Source: Streptacidiphilus jeojiense (GTDB taxonomy: Bacteria; Actinomycetota; Actinomycetes; Streptomycetales; Streptomycetaceae). Taken from it: DNA of 64,000 nucleotides. Of this stretch, positions 1 to 7,826 are shown one piece after another; position 1 is the first letter of the stretch; every line of letters begins with the position of its first letter. The translations under genes were made by a program, and so were the position numbers. Under the pieces are notes generated by a model, which was given only the letters and a program-made list of their open reading frames with translations, was not told where the DNA came from and did not search any database. Where the stretch lies: NCBI RefSeq assembly GCF_000719095.1, contig NZ_JOEH01000021.1, positions 62,001 to 126,000 on the forward strand, written 5' to 3'.

Positions 1-204
1 CGGGCTGGCGCTGGGGGAGGCGCTGCTGCTGGTCCCGGCTCCGGCGCCGGTGCCGGCCCCGGCGCTCGCGCTGGTCCCGGGGGCCACGCTCACGTCCGAC
101 GACCCCGCGCTCTTCGCCGTCGAGGTCGGGCCGCAGGCGCTCGCGCTCCCCAGCACCGCACCGGCCACCAGGGCTATCCCGATGGTGTTCATGATCCGCC
201 GCAC
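1..204 (-). CDS. Probable lipoprotein, C-terminus cut by window edge
   Basis: The frame is open from a GTG at 204 to the window edge, giving the first 68 residues of an exported protein. The N-terminus is MRRIMNTIGIALVAGAVLG followed by SASACGPTS: two arginines, a hydrophobic stretch and a cysteine at residue 24 that fits a weak lipobox (ASAC). After that the chain is Ala/Ser/Gly/Thr-rich (residues 30-68), the low-complexity linker usual between the membrane anchor and the folded domain of actinomycete lipoproteins. The GTG is chosen because GGAG lies 7 bases upstream; an internal ATG at 192 has no such site. The functional domain lies outside the window, so no function can be given. Divergent orientation from other genes is not testable here. 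Confidence 0.6.
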   Translation of the reverse strand, partial: MRRIMNTIGIALVAGAVLGSASACGPTSTAKSAGSSDVSVAPGTSASAGAGTGAGAGTSSSASPSASP

Positions 205-311
205 GTACTCGCTCCACTCACGTCATGGCATTTGGATATCCGAGTCCAAAGAGTCGGAACTCTACGCATGTGGTTGCAGAGGACACGTAAAGGCTGGGTA
301 AAGATTCGGGC

Positions 312-872
312 TCAGCGGGGTGTGGCCGCGTCCAGCAGCGCCTCGGCCGTGCTCCTGGCGAGTTCGGCGGCGGTGAGGTCGTGGTCCATCCGGGCCGAGA
401 TGGAGGTGCCGTCGTAGAGCAGCATCAGGGTGCGCGCCAGCCGCTCGGGGTCCTCGGCGCCCGCCTCCCTGGACAGGTCGGTGAGCAGGCCGCGCACCCA
501 GCCCCGGTACTCGGCGGTGGCCTCCTGGATCCCGCTGTCCGGACTCGCCTCGGCGCTGGCGTTGACGAAGGCGCAGCCGTGGTAGTTGGGGGCGGCGATG
601 GAGTCGGCGAGCGCGTCGAAGACCGCGAGCAGCCGCGCCCGGGGGTCCTGGTGCTGCTCGACCTTGGCGGTGATCCGGCGCCGGCGCGACTCGTGGCGGT
701 CGGCCAGGTAGGCGCGGATCAGCCCGTCCTTGCTGCCGTAGGTGTTGTAGAGGGTCGCCTTGGCCACACCGGCCCGCTCGATCACCCGGTCGATGCCGAC
801 CGTGTGCACGCCCTCTTCGTAGAACAGTTCCGTGGCGGCGTTCAGGAGCCGCTCCCGTGCGGTGGTAGCCAT
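312..872 (-). CDS. TetR-family transcriptional repressor
   Basis: This is a 186-residue protein with the TetR layout: an N-terminal DNA-binding domain (residues 1-55, with the recognition part AGVAKATLYNTYGSKDGL) followed by a helical ligand-binding and dimerisation domain. It is divergent from the MFS exporter gene at 951-2270. The 78 bases between the two reading frames contain a 17-base perfect inverted repeat (887-930), so the likely role is ligand-relieved repression of the exporter and of its own gene. The inducer cannot be read from the sequence. Length and start (ATG at 872, preceded by a purine-rich stretch) are normal for the family. Confidence 0.9.
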   Translation of the reverse strand: MATTARERLLNAATELFYEEGVHTVGIDRVIERAGVAKATLYNTYGSKDGLIRAYLADRHESRRRRITAKVEQHQDPRARLLAVFDALADSIAAPNYHGCAFVNASAEASPDSGIQEATAEYRGWVRGLLTDLSREAGAEDPERLARTLMLLYDGTSISARMDHDLTAAELARSTAEALLDAATPR

Positions 873-886
873 GCCTTGACTTTAAC

Positions 887-930
887 AGACAGGTCTGTCT
901 AGTGTAAGGGGCTACTAGACAGACCTGTCT
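887..930. promoter_or_regulatory. TetR operator: 17-bp perfect inverted repeat
   Basis: AGACAGGTCTGTCTAGT at 887-903 is the exact reverse complement of 914-930, with a 10-base spacer. Each arm is itself near-palindromic (AGACAG-2-CTGTCT), so the site could hold two dimers. It lies between the divergent TetR and MFS genes and must overlap both promoters. Binding by the adjacent TetR protein is inferred from position and symmetry. Confidence 0.8.
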
Positions 931-950
931 GACTAATCTTGGGAGCACCC

Positions 951-2270
951 GTGACCTCGCACACCCGACGGTGGCACCTGCCGCGCGGCGTCGCCTTCTA
1001 CCTCCAGGCGTCGATCGTGGTCTCCTTCCTCGCCGCTTCCAGTGCCCCGACCCCGCTCTACGCCGTCTACCAGGGCGAATGGGGTTTCTCCCCGATCACC
1101 ACCACCGTGGTCTTCGGCGTCTACGCCCTCGCGGTGCTCGCCGCGCTGCTGGTCGTCGGCTCGCTGTCGGACCATGTCGGACGCCGTCCGGTGCTGCTGG
1201 CCGGCATCACCCTGCAGGCCGTCACCATGGTGGTGCTGACCACCGCGGGCGGAGTGCCCGAACTGCTGCTGGCCCGGGTGGTGCAGGGCCTGGCCACCGG
1301 ACTGGCCGTCGGCGCGGTCGGCGCCGGGATGCTGGACATCGACAAGGCCAAGGGCACCATCACCAACGCCGTGGCGCCGATGACCGGCACCGCCACCGGC
1401 TCCATCGCCTCCGGCCTGCTGGTGCAGTACCTGCCCTGGCCGGTGCACCTGGTCTACCTTGCCCTGCTCGGCGTCTTCCTGCTGCAGGGCGTGGGCGTGT
1501 GGCTGATGGCGGAGACCTCCGAGCCCAAGCCGGGTGCGCTGGCCTCGCTGCGGCCCCGGCTCGGCATCCCCAGGACCGCCGTGGGCCCGGTGCTGACCGC
1601 CGTGCCGGTGCTGGTGGCGGTGTGGGCGCTGGCCGGCTTCTACGGCTCGGTGGCGCCCGCCGTGGTCCGGGTGGTCGTCGGCTCGGACTCCTCGCTGCTC
1701 GGCGGCCTGGCCCTGTTCGTACTGGCCGGCAGCGGCGCGCTGACCGTGCTGCTGCTGCGCGACGCCCGGCCGCGGTTGGTGATGCTGCTCGGCATCGCCG
1801 CGCTGATCGTGGGCGTCGGCGGCACCCTGCTCTCGGTCGACCACCGCTCCACCGCCGGGTTCTTCCTGGCCACCGCGCTGGCCGGGGCCGGCTTCGGCGG
1901 CGGCTTCCAGGGCGCGATCAGGACTACCGTCCCGCTGGCCGCCCCGCACGAGCGGTCCGGCCTGCTGTCGACCCTCTACGTGGTGTCCTACCTGGCCATG
2001 GGCCTGCCCGCGGTGATCGGCGGGGTGCTGGTGGTGCACGGCGGCGGGCTGCTGGCGACCACCCGCGAGTACGGCGTCGCCGTGATGGCCCTGGCCGCGC
2101 TCGCGCTGCTCGGCCTGGTCCGCCAGAGTCGCGGTCCCGCGGTCGGACGCTCCGTCCTGGTGGCCTCCTCCGCGCCGGTGTCCGAGAAGGCGTCCGAACA
2201 GGCGCCTGAGCAGGCGCCCGAGCCGGTCGCGACGCAGGCCCGGGAGAACCGGGTGGTGTCCGGAGGTTAG
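951..2270 (+). CDS. MFS efflux transporter
   Basis: This is a 439-residue membrane protein with about 12 hydrophobic segments and the major facilitator motif A in the loop between helices 2 and 3 (GSLSDHVGRRPVLLAG). The opening (PTPLYAVYQGEWGFSP) is typical of drug-exporter-like actinobacterial MFS proteins. The GTG at 951 is preferred over an in-frame TTG at 939 because GGGAG sits 5 bases upstream of it. The last 35 residues are a polar Ala/Pro/Glu-rich tail. It is divergent from, and presumably repressed by, the TetR protein at 312-872. The substrate is unknown. Confidence 0.88.
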   Translation: MTSHTRRWHLPRGVAFYLQASIVVSFLAASSAPTPLYAVYQGEWGFSPITTTVVFGVYALAVLAALLVVGSLSDHVGRRPVLLAGITLQAVTMVVLTTAGGVPELLLARVVQGLATGLAVGAVGAGMLDIDKAKGTITNAVAPMTGTATGSIASGLLVQYLPWPVHLVYLALLGVFLLQGVGVWLMAETSEPKPGALASLRPRLGIPRTAVGPVLTAVPVLVAVWALAGFYGSVAPAVVRVVVGSDSSLLGGLALFVLAGSGALTVLLLRDARPRLVMLLGIAALIVGVGGTLLSVDHRSTAGFFLATALAGAGFGGGFQGAIRTTVPLAAPHERSGLLSTLYVVSYLAMGLPAVIGGVLVVHGGGLLATTREYGVAVMALAALALLGLVRQSRGPAVGRSVLVASSAPVSEKASEQAPEQAPEPVATQARENRVVSGG

Positions 2271-2325
2271 AAGTGCGCCCGGTCCGGGAAGCCGCATTCC
2301 ATGGCGGAGGGCGGGGATTGCGGAC

Positions 2326-2685
2326 ATGGCGATGACTGACGGACCGGCACTGACCCTGCGGGAGCAGCGGATCCTGGACGGCATCGAGGAACGGCTGCGC
2401 GCCGACACCGAGCTGGACCGGAGACTGAGCACGATGCGGCTGCACCGGCTGTGGCACCTGTGGCTGTTCCTGCGCGGCTCGCGCGGCGCGGTCGCGCTGG
2501 TACTGGTGGTCGCGGCCGGCGTGCTGCTGGCGGCCGAGGTCCCCGGGCGTCCCGGGCCGGCCGCCCTGGTCGCGGTCGTGCTGCTGCTGCTCCTGGCCGG
2601 CACCGTGCTGATCCCCCGGCTCGGGGTGGAGCGCCGCCGGGCCGACCGGCCCGGACCGGAGGACGGCTGGGGCCGCGCGGCCTGA
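2326..2685 (+). CDS. DUF3040-like small membrane protein
   Basis: The product is a 119-residue protein with a charged N-terminal helix containing LTLREQRILDGIEERLRAD, the hallmark of the DUF3040 family, and then two adjacent membrane-spanning segments (about residues 52-70 and 75-95) and an arginine-rich tail. DUF3040 proteins are small actinobacterial membrane proteins of unknown role. The start could be ATG 2326 or ATG 2332; both lie in the same frame behind GGAGGGCGGGG. It is in the same direction as the MFS gene, 55 bases downstream, and may be read through from it. No function is proposed. Confidence 0.75.
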   Translation: MAMTDGPALTLREQRILDGIEERLRADTELDRRLSTMRLHRLWHLWLFLRGSRGAVALVLVVAAGVLLAAEVPGRPGPAALVAVVLLLLLAGTVLIPRLGVERRRADRPGPEDGWGRAA

Positions 2686-2778
2686 TCGCCGTGCCCTGAT
2701 CGCCGTGCACAGTGCGGGCGGCGCGGGCAGGATGGGGCATCGGGGGCAGTCCCCACCAGGAAGCACCAGGAGGAGCGC

Positions 2779-3024
2779 ATGCCCGACCCCGACATCCTGG
2801 AGGCCATCACCAGCATGGTCACCGCCGAGCACGAGTTGAGGGCCAAGGTCGCCTCGGGGGAGGCGGACCCGGACCAGGCGCACAAGCAGCTCGCCGAGAT
2901 CGAGGTGCAGCTGGACCAGTGCTGGGACCTGCTGCGCCAGCGCAGGGCCCTGCGCGAGTTCGGGCAGGGCGAGGACGCCGCGGCGATCCGGCCCGCGTCC
3001 GAGGTCGAGGGCTACCGGTCCTGA
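2779..3024 (+). CDS. DUF2630 family protein
   Basis: This 81-residue soluble, acidic, helical protein matches the DUF2630 pattern: an N-terminal MPDPDILEAITSMVTAEHEL, a central EIEVQLDQCWDLLRQRRALRE and a C-terminal PASEVEGYRS. The family is widespread in actinobacteria and has no known function. A clear ribosome-binding site (AGGAGGAGCGC) precedes the ATG. A strong hairpin follows 28 bases after the stop codon, so it is the last gene of its transcript. Confidence 0.88.
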   Translation: MPDPDILEAITSMVTAEHELRAKVASGEADPDQAHKQLAEIEVQLDQCWDLLRQRRALREFGQGEDAAAIRPASEVEGYRS

Positions 3025-3052
3025 GCGGTCCTGCCGCAGACGGTGAACCCGA

Positions 3053-3083
3053 GGGGCCCGGTGACGAACCGTCACCGGGCCCC
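3053..3083. terminator. Bidirectional hairpin terminator
   Basis: GGGGCCCGGTGACG (3053-3066) and CGTCACCGGGCCCC (3070-3083) form a perfect 14-bp stem with a 3-base loop. It sits between the convergent DUF2630 and rpmE2 genes. There is no U-tract, as is common for high-GC actinomycete terminators. Confidence 0.85.
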
Positions 3084-3097
3084 TGTCCGCGTCCGGT

Positions 3098-3586
3098 TCA
3101 GGGCAGCTGCTTGTCCAGGGCCGCCCGGCCCTCCTCGGCCAGCCGCCGGCGGGCCCACTCCAGCGTCGCCGGGGTGACGTCCCGTCCGCTGGCCAGCACC
3201 AGGTCCTCCGGCGACAGCTCGCCGTCGCTGCCGGTGTGCAGCAGCGCGTCCGGGGTGACCTCGCCCGGAGTGGGGGTGCGCACCGCCTCGTCGTCACCGC
3301 CGCCGTCGTTGGCGCCACCGCCCCCGCCGGCGCTGCCGGTGCCACCGCCGCCGTAGCGGCGCTGGAACTTGGCGATCTCACCCTGCGGGTCCACGGTCCT
3401 GGCCCGGCCGGTGTGGAAGGGGTGGCTCTCGGCCGAGATCTCGACGTCCACCACCGGATACGTAGCGCCGTCGTCCCACTCGATGGTCTCTTCGCTGGTC
3501 GCCGTGGACCGGGTGAGGAAGGCGTAGCCGGCCGACCGGTCCCGGAACACGACGGGGTGGTAGTCGGGGTGGGAGTCCTGTCGCAT
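3098..3586 (-). CDS. rpmE2: Type-B ribosomal protein L31 with C-terminal extension
   Basis: Residues 1-80 are a complete type-B L31 (opening MRQDSHPDYHPVVFRDRSAG, containing YPVVDVEISAESHPFHTG and ending EIAKFQRRYGG). It lacks the CxxC zinc ligands, as expected of the zinc-independent paralogue that replaces L31 under zinc limitation. Usual length is 80-90 residues; this one is 162. A glycine-rich linker (about 80-103) leads to a 55-residue acidic helical domain with the motif ELSPEDLVLASGRDVTP. ATG 3586 is chosen because GGAG lies 5 bases upstream; the GTG two codons earlier overlaps that site. No clear Zur box was seen upstream. Confidence 0.85.
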   Translation of the reverse strand: MRQDSHPDYHPVVFRDRSAGYAFLTRSTATSEETIEWDDGATYPVVDVEISAESHPFHTGRARTVDPQGEIAKFQRRYGGGGTGSAGGGGGANDGGGDDEAVRTPTPGEVTPDALLHTGSDGELSPEDLVLASGRDVTPATLEWARRRLAEEGRAALDKQLP

Positions 3587-3698
3587 GCTCACTCCAGGTA
3601 ATCAGGAGACGGATGGTCCACGGACACGACAGTGCCACAAGCGGCCCGGATCGGCGCGGCTTCCGGCAGTCCGGCCCGGACCGCCCCGCGGACCGGGG

Positions 3699-4511
3699 TC
3701 AGTCGTTGCTGATCAGCGCGAAACGGGCGCCCTCGGGGTCGCGGAGTTCGGCGACGCGCCCGTAGGGGGAGTCGACCACCGGCACCACCGAGCTGCCGCC
3801 CAGCCGGACCGCCCGTTCGGCGGCACTGTCGGCGTCGTCCACCGCGAAGGAGACGTGCCAGTACGGGCGTTCCGCCTGCACGGAGCCGCCGGCGAGCAGC
3901 GGGTCCGCCTCGCGCAGGGCGGCGATCCGGTGGCCGCCGGCCCGCAGCACCACCCGCTCGTTCTCCCAGTGCACGTCCAGGTGCGCGCGGTCCTGTCCGG
4001 CCCAGTCGAGCACCTCGCCGTAGAACAGCGCGGCCGCGAACGGGTCGGTGCGCAGCTCCATCCAGGAGGGCGCGCCGGACATCTCCAGGATCCGGGTGGG
4101 CCCGGGCGTCCCCTGCCACAGGCCGAACACCGCCCCGGACGGGTCCACCGCGATGGCCACCCGTCCGGCGCTGACGTCGACCGGGCCGACGCCCACCGTG
4201 CCGATGCGCTCGCGCACCCGCTGGGCGGCGCCGTCGATGTCCTCGACGCCGAAGAACACCGTCCAGGTGGTCGGGGCGGTCGCCCAGCCCTGCGGCTGCG
4301 AGCCGATCCCGGCCACCCGCTGGCCCTGGGCCACGGCGAAGGCGTAGGAGCCCCACCACTCCTCGTCGACCTCCTCGTAGTGCCATCCGAGCAGCGCGCC
4401 GTAGTAGGCCTGCTGGGCGGCGGGGTCGCGGGCGAGCAGGCTGACCCAGCTGGGGGCGCCCGGAATGCAGGGGACCCGAGGGGTGGTCCGGTTCTCGGCC
4501 GGTGCCGTCAT
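3699..4511 (-). CDS. Two-domain VOC (glyoxalase/bleomycin-resistance fold) protein
   Basis: This 270-residue protein has two vicinal-oxygen-chelate domains, about residues 16-135 and 143-268. Both begin with a GAPSW(V/M)xL segment and end with a pattern of the form D(P)xGAxFxL (VDPSGAVFGLWQ and LRDPEGARFALI). Such paired-VOC proteins in actinomycetes are mostly uncharacterised and can be antibiotic-binding proteins or small-molecule lyases. The metal ligands cannot be assigned with confidence. It is a single gene with a short leader and a GGAGGAAGC site before the ATG. Confidence 0.85.
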   Translation of the reverse strand: MTAPAENRTTPRVPCIPGAPSWVSLLARDPAAQQAYYGALLGWHYEEVDEEWWGSYAFAVAQGQRVAGIGSQPQGWATAPTTWTVFFGVEDIDGAAQRVRERIGTVGVGPVDVSAGRVAIAVDPSGAVFGLWQGTPGPTRILEMSGAPSWMELRTDPFAAALFYGEVLDWAGQDRAHLDVHWENERVVLRAGGHRIAALREADPLLAGGSVQAERPYWHVSFAVDDADSAAERAVRLGGSSVVPVVDSPYGRVAELRDPEGARFALISND

Positions 4512-4643
4512 CGCTTCCTCCTGGACTCAGGTTTGCCCACCGCGACGACTTTAGACCGTTTCGGGCGAATGCTCCGTTCGGCGCGACAGCAGCGCCCCGG
4601 TGTCCGTAGACGGCCCCGGGGCCCCGAGCTGCGCCAAGGGGGG

Positions 4644-5426
4644 CTAGGGCTGGCAGCGCGGGCACCAGAAGGCGACCCGGTCCTGCGGCGGGTCGCCGGC
4701 GGTGGAGCGGGCGATCCGGGTGCCGCAGCGGCGGCAGGGCTGCCCGGTGCGTCCGTAGACCCAGTTCCGCCGGTCGGAGCGGGTGTCCCCGGTGGTGGTG
4801 TGTCCCGGCCGGAGCCGGTTCAGCCACAGCAGCCGGCGGGCCAGCGCCACCGTCCGCTCCGGGCGGGCCACCTCGGCGTACGGGGTCCACGGGGCCGCTC
4901 CGGCCAGGAAGCAGAGCTCGTTGGCGTAGACATTGCCGATTCCGGCCAGGTTGCGCTGGTCCAGCAGGGCGAGGACCAGCGGTCGGCCCGGGTCCTTCGA
5001 CAGACGCTCCAGCGCCTCGGCGGCGTCCCAGTCCGGTCCCAGCAGGTCCGGACCCAGATGGCCGACCGCGCGCTGCTCGTCCTCGGTCCGCAGCAGTTCG
5101 ACCACCGGCAGCCGGTAGCCGACGGCGGTGTGCCCGGCGTTCCCCAGCACCGCCCGGATCTGCCAGGACGGGCCGCCGTCCCAGCGCTCGCTGCTGCCGT
5201 AGGTCGACCAGCGGCCGTCCATCCGCTGGTGGGTGTGCAGCGTCAGCCCGCCCTCGAACCTGGCCAGCAGGTGCTTGCCGCGCGGCAGCACCTCCAGCAC
5301 CTGGCGGCCGGTCAGATCGGCGGTCGCGTGCGCCGGTACCCGCAGATCGGCGGTGGTCAGCCGCTGTCCGGCCAGCGCGGAGTGCAGCATCCGGGCGGTG
5401 CGGAACACCGAGTCGCCCTCGGGCAC
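4644..5426 (-). CDS. nei: Fpg/Nei-family DNA glycosylase (endonuclease VIII-like)
   Basis: The protein excises oxidised bases and nicks the abasic site in base-excision repair. Its 260 residues contain the N-terminal MPEGDSV, in which Pro2 is the Schiff-base nucleophile and Glu3 the acid (E rather than the Fpg-type PELPE, so Nei/Nei2-like). The conserved lysine loop is LPRGKHLLARF. The helix-two-turn-helix segment is NLAGIGNVYANELCFLAG. A C-terminal zinc finger has four cysteines (CRRC and CPRC, spaced about 24 residues apart). All key residues are present. The DUF2236 gene lies 54 bases downstream on the same strand. Confidence 0.93.
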   Translation of the reverse strand: MPEGDSVFRTARMLHSALAGQRLTTADLRVPAHATADLTGRQVLEVLPRGKHLLARFEGGLTLHTHQRMDGRWSTYGSSERWDGGPSWQIRAVLGNAGHTAVGYRLPVVELLRTEDEQRAVGHLGPDLLGPDWDAAEALERLSKDPGRPLVLALLDQRNLAGIGNVYANELCFLAGAAPWTPYAEVARPERTVALARRLLWLNRLRPGHTTTGDTRSDRRNWVYGRTGQPCRRCGTRIARSTAGDPPQDRVAFWCPRCQP

Positions 5427-5480
5427 GGCTTCCTCCCTCTCTCGTGTCCTGCCACCCGCGTCCTGTTCCCCGGGGCCCCG

Positions 5481-6347
5481 CTACCCGTGGGCGGCGAGTC
5501 GGGCCCGCGCCTCCTTGAGGTGCGGGCCCTCGCGCAGTGCCGCGGGCAGCACCAGCAGCGAGGTGCGCAGCGAGCGGGTCGCCACCCGTGCGCCCAGGTC
5601 CGCCACCGGCCAGCCCGGGAGCCCGTACAGGCGTCTGGCCCAGCGCGGCAGCGAGGCGACGCCCAGCGCCATTATCCCGGTCCAGGCCGGCCGCGCGGGG
5701 GTGGCCAGCGCGACCCAGAGCGGCATCGGCGGCAGCACCGCGAAGCGGGCAGCCTCGCGGGCCGCAGGACCGGCCCGCAGCTCCGGGCGGATCCGGTCGA
5801 AGTAGTCGTCCAGCTCGTCCACGGTGGCCGGCAGCGGGGCTGTCCGGGGGACGCCGAGCCGCCAGGCCGTCTCCCGCTGCTCGGCGACGTAGCGGTCCGC
5901 CTCGGCGGCGGTCAGCCGCAGCCCGCCGGCCCGGGTGACGCGCAGGAAGCTGTCCGTCTCGCAGCAGTGCACCCAGGTCAGCAGTTCGGGGTCGTCTGCG
6001 CGGTAGCCGGCGCCGGTGTCCGGGTCGGTCCCGCGCACCCGCAGGTGCACCGCGCGCACCCGGGCCAGCGCCGCCTCGGCCTGCGCGGTGCTGCCGTAGG
6101 TGACCGCGCCGACGTACTGCGCGGTCCGCAACAGCCGACCCCAGGGGTCCTCCCGGTACCGGGAGTGCTCGGCCACCCCGGCCATCGCCAGCGGGTGCAG
6201 CGCCTGGAGCAGCAGCGCGCGCAGCCCGGCCGGCAGCATCATCGGGTCGGCGTGCACCCGCCAGGTCACCGACTGCGGTCCGAACAGCCCGAAGTCCGGT
6301 TGTTGCTCCGGCGGTTCGTCCGTGGTCCTGCTCGTCTCGCGCTCCAT
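5481..6347 (-). CDS. DUF2236 / MpaB-type oxygenase family protein
   Basis: This 288-residue protein belongs to the DUF2236 family, which includes latex-clearing protein and the fungal MpaB oxygenase. Supporting segments are LLLQALHPLAMAGVAEHS near residue 50, WGRLLRTAQYVGAVTYG and LLTWVHCCETDSFL; the histidines in the first and third are candidates for the family's haem or metal ligands. In actinomycetes most members have no known substrate. It follows the nei gene's strand with a 54-base gap and may be upstream of it in one transcript. Specific oxygenase activity is inference only. Confidence 0.85.
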   Translation of the reverse strand: MERETSRTTDEPPEQQPDFGLFGPQSVTWRVHADPMMLPAGLRALLLQALHPLAMAGVAEHSRYREDPWGRLLRTAQYVGAVTYGSTAQAEAALARVRAVHLRVRGTDPDTGAGYRADDPELLTWVHCCETDSFLRVTRAGGLRLTAAEADRYVAEQRETAWRLGVPRTAPLPATVDELDDYFDRIRPELRAGPAAREAARFAVLPPMPLWVALATPARPAWTGIMALGVASLPRWARRLYGLPGWPVADLGARVATRSLRTSLLVLPAALREGPHLKEARARLAAHG

Positions 6348-6473
6348 GCCGGGCTCCTACCCGCGGAACGTGCGGCCGGACCGGATTGGACGCCGGCAAC
6401 GAGGGTAGACGTGCGGCTGTCGGCCACCGATCATGGGCGGGCCGACAGGTGGTGCGAGAGGCAGGAAGAGCCG

Positions 6474-6914
6474 ATGGAAGGCCAGCAGGCGCGGGAAGTG
6501 GTGTGGCCGCGGCGGACGGGGCTGAGCGAGGGGGCGACCTACGACGGCAGGCGCGGGACCGTCGGCGCCGCACGCGTCTTCGTCGCCGACTTCCTGGACC
6601 GGGCGCAGAACGAGCACGGTGTCGCCGTCACCGCCGCGCTGCTGGAGGACGCCCGGCTGGTGACCAGTGAGCTGGTGACCAACGCCGCCAAGTACGCGCC
6701 GGGGCCGTGCCTGCTGGACCTGGACCTGGAGCTCGACGCCGGGATCCTGCGGATCACCCTGTGGGACACCCAGCCGTCGCTGCCGGTGCCCAGCGAGGCC
6801 GACCCGGCCCGGGTGGGCCGGCACGGCCTGGAGATCGTGCTGGCGCTGTGCCGGCGCTTCGAGGTCGAGCGCCAGGCCGGCGGCAAGCGGGTCCAGGTCG
6901 ACCTGGAGCTCTGA
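6474..6914 (+). CDS. RsbW-like anti-sigma/ATPase (HATPase_c) protein
   Basis: This 146-residue protein has the GHKL ATPase fold found in serine-kinase anti-sigma factors. The N box is LVTSELVTNAAKYAP (residues 62-76), followed by LRITLWDTQP and a degenerate G box (RVGRHGLEIVLALC). Streptomycetes carry many such stand-alone proteins, most without known partners. ATG 6474 is preceded by GGAAGAG. No sigma or anti-anti-sigma gene is adjacent, so the partner is unknown. Confidence 0.87.
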   Translation: MEGQQAREVVWPRRTGLSEGATYDGRRGTVGAARVFVADFLDRAQNEHGVAVTAALLEDARLVTSELVTNAAKYAPGPCLLDLDLELDAGILRITLWDTQPSLPVPSEADPARVGRHGLEIVLALCRRFEVERQAGGKRVQVDLEL

Positions 6915-6949
6915 ACCGGGCATCCGGAACCGGGCATCCGGAACCGGGC
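6913..6949. repeat. 14-bp tandem repeat at a stop codon
   Basis: GAACCGGGCATCCG occurs twice in exact tandem (6913-6926, 6927-6940), followed by a partial third copy to 6949. It begins inside the stop codon of the ATPase gene and fills the gap to the convergent methyltransferase. It looks like slippage in non-coding DNA. Confidence 0.8.
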
Positions 6950-6958
6950 GGGCCGCCG

Positions 6959-7768
6959 TCAGGGCTTGCGGGCCAGCGCGCAGAGCTGGGGCAGCGGGTA
7001 GACCGGCGCCGGGTCGTCGTAGGGGCCCGGGCGCCACTGCTCGCAGTAGACCACGCCGGGCGCCACGATCTCGAAGCCCTTCAGCAGGTCGGTGACCTGC
7101 TCGAGCGAGCGCAGCCGCATCGGTGCGACGGTGCGGGAGTACTGCTCCGCCGCCCGCCCGATCCGGGCGGCGGACTCCTCCTTGTGGCTGCCGTGCGACA
7201 CCGCCAGCCAGCTGCCGGCCGGGACCGCGTCGCGGTAGGCCGCGACCAGGTCGGCCGCCTCGGCGTCGTCCGGGACGAAGTGCAGTACGGCGCTCATCAG
7301 CACGGCGACCGGTGCGTCGTCGGCCAGGAGCAGTCGCTCGACCACCGGGTCGGCCAGGATCGAGACCGGGTCCCTGAGGTCCCCGTCGACGGCCTCGGCA
7401 CGGTCGTTGCCCAGCAGTATCCGCCGGCTGTGCTCCACCGCGACCGGGTCGTTGTCGACGTAGACCACGGCGGCCCGGGGGTCCGCCGCCTGGACGATCT
7501 CATGCACGTTCCCCACGGTCGGGATGCCGGAGCCCAGGTCCAGGAACTTCCTGACGCCCTGTTCGGCGAGGTACCCCACGCACCGGGTCAGGAAGGCCCG
7601 GTTGGCCCGCAGGATGCCGGGCAGTTCCGGCATCACCGCGACCACCTCCCGGGCGGCAGCGCGGTCGACCGGCAGATTGTGGTTCCCGCCGAGGTGGAAA
7701 TCGTAGATACGGGCGATGCTGGGTCGCTCCGCGTCCACGTCCTCCGGGATCCAGGCCTGATCGGTCAT
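6959..7768 (-). CDS. SAM-dependent methyltransferase, DUF574 family
   Basis: This 269-residue protein has the DUF574/Methyltransf_19 signature: N-terminal PSIARIYDFHLGGNHNLPVD, a SAM-binding loop KFLDLGSGIPT (about residue 78), VVYVDNDPVAVEHSR, and AVLMSAVLHFVPDD. The family is greatly expanded in streptomycetes and its substrates are mostly unknown. It is monocistronic by layout, with a good ribosome-binding site before ATG 7768. No neighbour indicates the substrate. Confidence 0.92.
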   Translation of the reverse strand: MTDQAWIPEDVDAERPSIARIYDFHLGGNHNLPVDRAAAREVVAVMPELPGILRANRAFLTRCVGYLAEQGVRKFLDLGSGIPTVGNVHEIVQAADPRAAVVYVDNDPVAVEHSRRILLGNDRAEAVDGDLRDPVSILADPVVERLLLADDAPVAVLMSAVLHFVPDDAEAADLVAAYRDAVPAGSWLAVSHGSHKEESAARIGRAAEQYSRTVAPMRLRSLEQVTDLLKGFEIVAPGVVYCEQWRPGPYDDPAPVYPLPQLCALARKP

Positions 7769-7826
7769 CGCGTCCTTCCGGCTCTCCGAGGGGGTGAGCC
7801 CCAGTGTAGAGGGGAATGACGGCAGA

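Noticed and set aside
933..2885. 650-residue minus-strand frame
   Set aside because: It is antisense to the MFS and DUF3040 genes, with low-complexity His/Gln/Gly-rich translation.
3589..6573. 994-residue minus-strand frame
   Set aside because: It runs across four recognisable genes in another frame and has no domain features.
3585..6914. 1109-residue plus-strand frame
   Set aside because: Only the last 146 residues (from 6474) form a real ATPase gene. The rest is Arg/Gly/Pro/Gln-rich shadow antisense to the L31, VOC, nei and DUF2236 genes.
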